Shown: one piece after another, positions 1-6,153 of the stretch
Layout: each line of letters begins with the position of its first letter
Position numbering within the stretch: the stretch's first letter is position 1
NCBI GenBank assembly: GCA_039809405.1
Contig: JBDHUX010000056.1
Coordinates: 1-6,153 of the forward strand
Source: JBDHUX01 sp039809405
GTDB lineage: Bacteria; Patescibacteriota; Gracilibacteria; Absconditabacterales; Absconditicoccaceae
DNA: 6,153 bases
Direction of reading: 5' to 3'
Notes under the pieces: generated by a model
The model's database searches: none
What the model was told of the DNA's origin: nothing
Seen by the model: the letters and a program-made list of their open reading frames with translations, nothing else
Made by a program: the position numbers and the translations under genes

Positions 1-21
1 TAATTTTAACCTTATATAATA

Positions 22-105
22 TTAATTCTCATAAGGAAGTCTTACTGGTCGGTCGTCTGGTATCCAGTATCCATGTATAGCACTAAGACATTTGGTTACA
101 TTAGT
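22..105 (-). pseudogene. Truncated 3'-end copy of the envelope hydrolase gene
   Basis: Read on the minus strand, this stretch encodes T-NVTKC...RLPYEN and a TAA stop at 22-24. It reproduces the last 26 residues of the hydrolase encoded at 1374-3308. One codon further upstream (106-108) is an in-frame TAG, so no long reading frame feeds into it and there is no start codon. Just upstream, in another frame, the peptide NQD recurs (around 110-125), as in the full gene's GNQDGA. This suggests an older paralogue that has suffered deletion and frameshift. Alternatives are a duplication of only the 3' end, or the edge of a longer decayed paralogue. The identity is read directly; the history is inferred. 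Confidence 0.75.
23..102. repeat. 80-bp direct repeat, left copy
   Basis: Identical to 1375-1454 at 79 of 80 positions; the one difference is A79 versus G1431, which is synonymous. The spacing between copies is 1352 bp. Together the copies bracket the fic gene and both of its flanking spacers. The repeat covers the last 26 codons of the hydrolase gene plus part of its stop codon. Homology ends sharply at the left edge, just past the stop codon (T22 versus C1374), and breaks down after 102. Confidence 0.93.
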
Positions 106-188
106 CTAATAAATCTTGATTTGTAATCGCCTTACTTTACTGCGGAGTTATGAGAAGTTTTAGTATATTAAACATTTGATTTTCAAGT

Positions 189-194
189 TATAAT
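189..194 (+). promoter_or_regulatory. Possible -10 element for fic
   Basis: A perfect TATAAT lies 47 bp before the GTG start of fic, giving a predicted leader of about 40 nt. I see no good -35 hexamer 16-18 bp upstream; a TTGATT at 176-181 is too close. In DNA this AT-rich a TATAAT can occur by chance, so this is a weak call. Confidence 0.25.
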
Positions 195-241
195 CTATAT
201 GTATCATATTATATTCATATAAATTATTAAAAAAACATACT

Positions 242-1117
242 GTGGATCACAAAATTTCTATCAGATTTTATGACGACAAAGAAGTCAGAGCTATTTGGGA
301 TGAAGAAAATTCCAAATGGTGGTTTTCTGTAATTGATGTGGTAGGTATACTAAATGAAGAAAATAATTATACCAAAGTCCGTAATTATTGGAAATATCTC
401 AAAACAAAACTCAAAAAAGAAAATAATGAGTTGGTAAGTGTTACTAACCAACTGAAACTATTGGCAGTAGATTGAAAAAAATATATTACTGATATGCTTG
501 ATAGCAATGGGGTTATTTTATTGGCTAAACATTTTCCCAATAATAGGGCGATGAAGTTTTTGGATTGGTTTCTTTATAGTGAAAACACCATCGATGGACA
601 AAGTAAAAAAAAGGCATACACGCTATTTGAGAGTAATCTAATCAACGAATTTGAAATAGGTACAGTCAAAGGTTTGAAACAAATACATGCATATCTTTTT
701 GGTGGTTTATATGATTTTGCAGGGAAAATCAGACAAAGAAATATCTCCAAATGATGATTTAGATTTGCAAGTGCAGAATTTCTAGAATCTACTTTGGTAA
801 ATATCGAAAAAATGCCAGAGGGTAGCTTTGATGATATCATAAAAAAATATATAGAAACCAATATAGCTCATCCATTTATGGAATGAAATGGTAGAACAAC
901 AAGGATTTGGCTTGATTTTATCTTAAAGAAAAGACTCAAAAAATGTGTAGATTGGAGTCAGATAAGCAAAGACGATTATTTAAATGCTATGGTAGAAAGT
1001 GTCAGAGATGATACAAAAATCAAACATTTAATACAAAATGCTTTGACAGACAAAATACATGATAGAGATATATTTATGAAAGGTATTGATTATAGTTATT
1101 ACTACGAAGAAGAGTAA
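242..1117 (+). CDS. fic: Bro-N/Fic domain protein (class III Fic AMP-transferase)
   Basis: A 291-residue protein when TGA is read as glycine (codons 473-475, 752-754, 755-757 and 884-886); the stop is TAA. Residues about 5-105 form a Bro-N-like domain (motifs VRAIWDEENSKWWFSVIDVV and YWKYLKTKL). Residues about 115-255 form the Fic fold: a flap with GLYDFAGKIR...NISKGGFRFA, then the catalytic loop HPFMEGNGRTTR at 210-221 with H210, G215 (TGA), N216, G217 and R218. The C-terminus holds S285-YYY-E289, matching the SxxxE inhibitory helix of class III Fic proteins such as NmFic. Family knowledge: these enzymes transfer AMP from ATP to target-protein hydroxyls, and the helix glutamate blocks ATP until relieved by autoAMPylation. 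Bro-N may bind DNA; the target is unknown. GTG at 242 is the only plausible start after the in-frame TAA at 191-193. No Shine-Dalgarno is visible. Only 4 of 15 glycines are TGA, well below the neighbouring genes. Confidence 0.96.
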
Positions 1118-1373
1118 TTTTACTGAGTAAAGATAGGGACCAAAAAAAAGAAAAATATAACTAACACAATAATTTTGATTTTTCAACCTATCTTAATTCT
1201 TCTTGGGAAAATTAAAAAATATGTAGAAAATCATCTCTCAGTTTCTCTCTGTCTCTTTGGGGTGCATAACATTTGCTACCCAAAATTCCAATTTATAATA
1301 TGATAAAAATAAGGTAAATGAAACTCTAAATCAGCAAGAAATAGTAGATGAGAGTCAATATAAACCCAATTAA
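1118..1373. other. Gene-free spacer between convergent genes
   Basis: This 256-bp AT-rich stretch lies between the 3' ends of fic (plus) and the hydrolase gene (minus). No reading frame of useful length, tRNA-like structure or hairpin with a U-tract was found. The only structure noted is a loose inverted repeat, AAGATAGG at 1130-1137 and CCTATCTT at 1187-1194, separated by 49 nt. It is too open for a normal terminator. Confidence 0.6.
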
Positions 1374-3308
1374 CTAATTCTCATAAGGAAGTCTTACTGG
1401 TCGGTCGTCTGGTATCCAGTATCCATGTATGGCACTAAGACATTTGGTTACATTGGTTTGTCGATTGATTGGAGAAGATGCATATATAGCTCCATCTTGA
1501 TTACCATATCAACTAAGCTTATCTAATGTATAGTAGTCTCATAAATATTTATTTTCTAGTGCGCTAAATATGAGACTGGCTCCTTGAAGAGGGGATCAAA
1601 GATCTATCCTGTCTCATCTATCATTGTTTCAAACATTTCAAACATTTCGGGAAGAAGCAAAATTACGGCCAAGTGAAGTCTCTGCTACAGCAATACACAC
1701 ACCAAGCTCTGTAGGTAGTTTATGTCAAGCACTAGCTTTTTTCCAGAGTTCAAGACTATCAAATGGAGGATATCAATTCTCTTTTAAGTAGTTTAGTGTT
1801 CTTTCTTCTACAGTTCATCATTTTATATATTCTACACTTGATAGATCTATACTACGATTCAACTTATCTGTTAATACCTTCAAATCGTATTGTACAGGTA
1901 TAATGCTAGGGTTCTTTACGCTAGATAAATCAGTCACGCCAAATGGGTTGGTAGGTATTCAGTCTTTAAATACTTCATAGTGGATCCTAGGACCAGGTGA
2001 ATTAAATCATGCTCACTTAGTTCCATCTTCTCATCACATAAGTCATATAAGTTGTCACCTCTGGACATACTCTCATTTCTTTACAAAAAATTTATTTATG
2101 GTGGTTATAAGTGTACTATATCAGTAATTATGCACAAGTATTATATAATTTAGAGATATACCATCTTTGTCTATCAACTCATACACATATCAGTCTGCCG
2201 GTGCATATATAGGAGTTCATTGTGGTAATATAATATCCATACCTAGATTATTTTTATCATATCTTTGCACATACTGCAAATTATTATATGCTCATTGTAC
2301 ATCTTGTATAGGATAAACAGGCCAAGATAGATATCTTGTACCATCTTCATTTGTCTCTTTACTAATCAATTTTTTCTTTAATTCCTTATTATCATCTAGA
2401 TATTTTCTACTATTTTTCAATACTTCTTCTACTTCAGATATCAACTGTATCCTAGTTTTTGTTAGATCTGATTCTATAGTATCAAGAGTAGTTTTTCATT
2501 CTCAATATATCTTTATATATTCTAATAAATTCTGTTTTTGCTCATTCAAATTTTGAATTTCTTGATTATACTTCTTTAATTCATCTGTATATTTTTGCTG
2601 ATTAGATTCTAAATCATTGAGCAATTTATGAAGTTGGATATCTTTTTGGTCTATAAATTTGAGTAATTGATCAAACTTCATGGTAAGTATTTGCATAATT
2701 TCTTCTGCTGACATAGTTGTGGCTATATTTTCTGACTTAGCCAATAGTTTTATTTCATCTATAACAAGGTCTTGGTTATAATATTCATTCTTAAATTGGT
2801 ATAATATATTTAGTAATTTACCAGCAAAATCTTTGGCAGTTATCCTATCTTGATTCACCTTTTCTAGACTTGTTTTAGTCTGATTAATTTGATTGGTATA
2901 ATAAGTTATCTGTTCTAGGCTTTTTTGTGCGCTAATAGTTGTTTCTTTTAACTTATCTATAACTCATTGGATAGTTTTTTTTGTTCTGAGTATCTTATTA
3001 TCTATACCATTTCTCATGGAATTTATATCGTCAAATTTCTTCTGCATATTTTGTATCTCAGTATATATACTTCATATCTCTTTATTTGAAGATGCCACAT
3101 TATCATCTGTTAAAATTGATTTTTGGTATACTTCTATCATACTCTCTTCTTGATATTGTTTTAATTTTTTAAGAAACACTTCCCTATCTTCTATCTTATT
3201 ACCAGATATATCATATTCTAAACCAAATTGATCATTGGCATATATGATATTTACAAGAAAAAATAATAATAATCAAAGTGATATTAATTTGCTAAATCTA
3301 TGTATCAT
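1374..3308 (-). CDS. Exported coiled-coil protein with degenerate LytM (M23) and C-terminal lysozyme-like domain
   Basis: A 644-residue protein with TGA as glycine (about 27 TGA among 43 glycines); stop TAG at 1374-1376. ATG at 3306-3308 begins a signal peptide with a hydrophobic core at about 8-23 and a likely cleavage site after A24 (IYA|ND). Residues about 40-310 are a Lys/Glu/Gln-rich coiled coil. Residues about 335-450 form a LytM/M23 fold (LGMDIILPQGTPIYAPADGY, GEYVQRGQLIGL, GPRIHYE). Of its usual active-site residues, the first His is N354, the middle His is T403 and the first His of HxH is R441; only D358 and H443 remain. Residues about 500-644 resemble a glucosaminidase/transglycosylase (lysozyme-like) domain with VAETSLGRN and NVGNVGNNDRG; E543 is the candidate catalytic acid. 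The coiled coil plus dead LytM recalls EnvC-type amidase activators, with a hydrolase domain attached. Likely acts on peptidoglycan outside the membrane. The lysozyme-like assignment is from motif resemblance. Confidence 0.9.
1375..1454. repeat. 80-bp direct repeat, right copy (inside hydrolase 3' end)
   Basis: The intact-gene copy of the repeat at 23-102, covering codons for residues 619-644 of the hydrolase and part of its TAG stop. The left copy ends in TAA instead of TAG. Past 1454 the two loci diverge at once, while the gene continues here. Confidence 0.93.
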
Positions 3309-3345
3309 AATTTAAGTTTTAAATATATAAAATATAATCAGATTT

Positions 3346-3374
3346 ATTATATCTATAACTTATATTATCGTCAA
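3346..3374 (-). promoter_or_regulatory. Sigma70-type promoter for the hydrolase gene
   Basis: On the minus strand, TTGACG (3374-3369) is followed by a 17-bp spacer and a perfect TATAAT (3351-3346). Transcription would start near 3339, leaving about a 30-nt leader before the ATG at 3308. A second perfect TTGACA lies at 3416-3411, but I see no good -10 at the right distance. No Shine-Dalgarno precedes the ATG; the leader is almost all A and T. Confidence 0.7.
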
Positions 3375-3467
3375 ATTAATAGCAACTATATTTATAATAT
3401 AATAATTATATGTCAACCAGATAAAATGATGAATATCAAATATTGTACTTATCCGACATATATTATT

Positions 3468-3498
3468 AAAAAAATCTTATAGTATACACTATAAGATT
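3468..3498 (-). terminator. Intrinsic terminator downstream of the large membrane-protein gene
   Basis: A perfect 11-bp stem (arms 3473-3483 and 3488-3498) with a 4-nt loop is followed on the minus strand by a T-run (A7 on the plus strand, 3468-3474). It begins 33 bp beyond the TAA of the membrane-protein gene and lies before the hydrolase promoter, so the two minus-strand genes are probably separate transcription units. The stem is AT-rich, as expected in this genome. Confidence 0.82.
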
Positions 3499-3531
3499 CT
3501 ATCAAAATTATAAATTGTTTTATTGGGTAAG

Positions 3532-6153
3532 TTATTTTACTTCGAATACCATAAGTTGACTTCATCATCATATACTCTGTGAAGCTATTTGATTTGCTGT
3601 TTGAGCAAATGAGGATGGGTCTTTATTATACTGTGAAAGTACGCTTAAATAATTTAATAAAATAAATCTTTCATCCTGACTCAATAACTCTACATCAGAC
3701 TTAGCGCTATTGTATCATCAAGAACTTATTTTAGCAGCTATACTCATAAGTTTTGGCTCATCCACTATTTTACCATACATATCTGCCAAGTCTCACAATG
3801 CTTTACCATTTGATATTCTAGATGTAAATATTTGTCATATTAGTTCTATTAGTTGTTGAGAGTTTCATCGGTATTTTGCAGTTGCAAGCCTAGCTCTAGC
3901 TATAGAAATATCACTATCACTAGTTACTCAAAATATTTGGATCAGATTATTTTTATCTAATTCATATGCATATTTTGCTCACAGATTATTACTATAGTAC
4001 ATAGATACATATCATTGATTCACAAGTTTACCTATCATGGACATGGTTCCATCTTCAATTAACTTACCATTGGTTGGATCCATCTTAGCAAAAAATCTAT
4101 CAATAAGAGTACTATTTCATCATCACATAACTATACTTATAATATTTGGATCTATAATAAGGTATCTAAATTTTTCATTTTTTAATCTTAGATATGATTT
4201 ACATACATCTCGATCGCTTAACTTCACCCAAAGTCATCAAAGCAATCAGTCTCAATATATCTGTGTTTGGTCTTTTATCCAGTACTGAGCATAAGTACCA
4301 GCTATCAGATCTACATTATCTAGTTTAGAGGTTTCATTAATCTTATCTAATATCTTATTATAATGAGGAAATTGAAGGTTATACACATCGTTCCATCTAT
4401 ATGGAAATTTATTTTTTATTGTCTGCTGTAAATTATCATCAACATTTACAACTTGTCCATTTGAAAACTTATACTGTACAAAAGGTCATGCTCATCATTG
4501 TGATGATATCCTGATAAAATTTAATGCCAGCTGGAAAAGTCACACTATCACTATAATTCATACAAATATCTGATATATATTATAATCTGACTCATCGTCT
4601 GACTTAAGCGCATTGATGTAAAGTACAAATCCAAGTATAGTCCAAGTAATAAGTCAGATACCATACCACACTATACCTCATCATATAGCTATCCAAAGTA
4701 ACCATCATATTATAGCCGTAAGGTTTGTAGTTCGTAGTAATTTGTTTCTACTACATATACCATAAATAAGACCAAGTATAAGCATAAGTTGTAATATAAG
4801 CCACACAATACCTATATCAGTATAGTAAGAACTCAAATTTTGTAACGACCAGTTAAATGTGACATTGAAAGGGACAACTATTTTATATGGTATCGATACA
4901 TCCATGCCATCTTTATAGATGACTTTATCGGTCCAAAAGTCTGTTATAGATTTCTGGTAGTCAGATACTCTCTCTTGATTATAATTATTTACTATATTAG
5001 AAAGTAATGTATATCATTCAGATCATGATTCAAATTTGGATAAGAAAGATTCAAATCATGTTTTGGTAGAAAGAGTAGTTATGGTATTTTTATTTTCACA
5101 TATAATCTTTGCTGATTTATTTATTGTGATACACTTACCACTAGGAAATACAAATCACCACCAAGGATTTGTGAACTTCTTTTGTCAAAATCATACATAT
5201 CTTCACACATCTTCGCTATATGCATCACCAAGAGAATCTTGCAGATTATCATCAAGTTGATCAGTAGACGTGAGTCATACAGCTTGAAGTGTACAAGTAG
5301 CAGGGGTTAGATTATTATCTATGGTTATTTTATTTTTTACGACATCTTCGTTATTGGTAGCATCAACTCAAGTTTGAACACCGCCTGTTTCGGTTCCAGA
5401 AGATGTAATAGAAGATCATAAATTACTATCGAGTACTCATACTAGATTATTACTAGCTAGTAATTTAAACTTATCAGGTCATCTTCATGTGTTTGTATTA
5501 TATTCTGTGATTTTGTTATTATCATTTATAGAGAGTAATATCTCTTTTGGAAGCTTAAATATAGTTATCTGATTATCTATAGCTCTATATATACCAATAG
5601 GTCATTTTATAGCGAGAAGTGTGATAACTATAGTCACTCACCATACAAGTATAAACTTCAATATTTTGACTATCTTATTTAAAGACATAAATCATCACAA
5701 TACCGTAAGTACTCATCATAGCCCAAATCAAGCATATTTATCAAATCATCATGATATAAAATTACCAACTCAATTCATACCAAGTTTGGTAAGTACTCAC
5801 ATCACAAGCAATGCAAATCATATAAGTAATATAGGTCCAAGTGTAAATCACAATATAAGTAATAAGTAATTCAAAGTATCAAAAGTTGCTGTAGGTTTAC
5901 TAGCCATAGATACAGCAAAAAATATACCAGAAAGTATAATATAAGGTATATATGAAGATACTCAACTATCTATACTATGATCTAGATTACTTTGCTCTCT
6001 ATTGGAATCTTGTAAAAAGTTCTTAAAAGCTACTATACCAGAAAAAAGTCACATAGTCGCAAGAAACATAACCCCAAAATCACTTTTATTATCAACTATA
6101 ACTAGAAATGCACCCATACCAGATGTAAGCCACAGTAGTTTTAAAAACCATCA
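3532..6153 (-). CDS. Large polytopic membrane protein, possible GT-C glycosyltransferase (5' end outside window)
   Basis: An open frame of 873 residues reaches the right edge with no stop when TGA is glycine (about 56 TGA among 85 glycines); it ends at TAA 3532-3534. Counting from the window edge, hydrophobic segments lie at about 5-22, 26-43, 68-86, 93-121 and 164-182. A polar loop of about 260 residues follows (184-430), with C287, C341 and C352. More membrane segments lie at about 447-467, 478-511 and 528-547, then a soluble tail at 550-873. The tail contains VDLIAGTYAQYWIKDQ (614-629), RYLIIDPNI (663-671) and GGGNSTLIDRFF, an order resembling the C-terminal domain of GT39/GT-C membrane glycosyltransferases of candidate-phyla bacteria. 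That resemblance is from memory and tentative. The catalytic acid of GT-C enzymes would lie in the missing N-terminal part. An internal ATG at 5686-5688 has no ribosome site, and the frame runs through it. Confidence 0.85.

Noticed and set aside
494..754. A separate 86-residue gene starting at the ATG at 494
   Set aside because: It is in frame with the upstream piece and with the downstream Fic core; only TGA codons separate them, and TGA is glycine here.
242..1117. fic as a pseudogene broken by four stop codons
   Set aside because: All four are TGA at positions where glycine is expected, and the frame is otherwise intact through the C-terminal helix.
1130..1194. Inverted repeat AAGATAGG/CCTATCTT as terminator of fic
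   Set aside because: The stem is only 8 bp with a 49-nt loop and no U-tract after it; likely chance.
1627..1650. Short tandem repeat (AAACATTTC twice)
   Set aside because: It encodes the repeated VGN of the conserved NVGNVGNND motif, so protein function explains it.
3300..3482. Plus-strand 60-residue reading frame
   Set aside because: It overlaps the minus-strand promoter and terminator and has a composition typical of random AT-rich DNA (mostly Tyr, Ile and Asn).
4037..4288. Plus-strand reading frame rich in His and Ser
   Set aside because: Shadow of the minus-strand membrane-protein gene; the same applies to frames at 5036-5260 and 5621-5869.
1..6153. CRISPR array, tRNA or rRNA genes
   Set aside because: No regularly spaced repeats and no recognisable tRNA or rRNA sequence were seen on either strand.

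Overview
This AT-rich window reads sensibly only if TGA is glycine and only TAA/TAG are stops (translation table 25). That code is known from Candidatus Gracilibacteria (BD1-5) and Absconditabacteria (SR1), so the DNA most likely comes from one of those ultrasmall candidate-phyla bacteria. The decisive evidence is in the window. In the Fic protein, TGA falls on the invariant glycine of the HPFxxGNGR catalytic signature and on both glycines of the conserved SKGG flap. Read with the standard code, all three real genes break into short pieces. I count about 87 in-frame TGA codons across the three genes.

Layout, left to right. (1) Bases 22-105 are a minus-strand remnant: a second, truncated copy of the 3' end of the hydrolase gene found further right. 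(2) Bases 242-1117, plus strand: a 291-residue Bro-N/Fic protein, a self-inhibited AMP-transferase of the class III (NmFic-like) type. (3) Bases 1118-1373: a gene-free spacer between convergent genes. (4) Bases 1374-3308, minus strand: a 644-residue exported protein with a signal peptide, a long coiled coil, a LytM/M23 domain that has lost most active-site residues, and a C-terminal lysozyme-like glucosaminidase/transglycosylase domain. It has a strong sigma70-type promoter. (5) Bases 3468-3498: a clear intrinsic terminator for the next gene. (6) Bases 3532-6153, minus strand: the C-terminal 873 residues of a large polytopic membrane protein, possibly a GT-C type glycosyltransferase, running off the right edge.

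The two minus-strand genes look like cell-envelope genes (wall cleavage and surface modification). They are separately transcribed, because a terminator and a promoter lie between them. The fic gene looks like an accessory insertion. It sits between two 80-bp direct repeats (79/80 identical) derived from the hydrolase 3' end. It also uses TGA for only 4 of 15 glycines, against about 65% in its neighbours, as expected for a gene acquired from a standard-code donor and only partly recoded.
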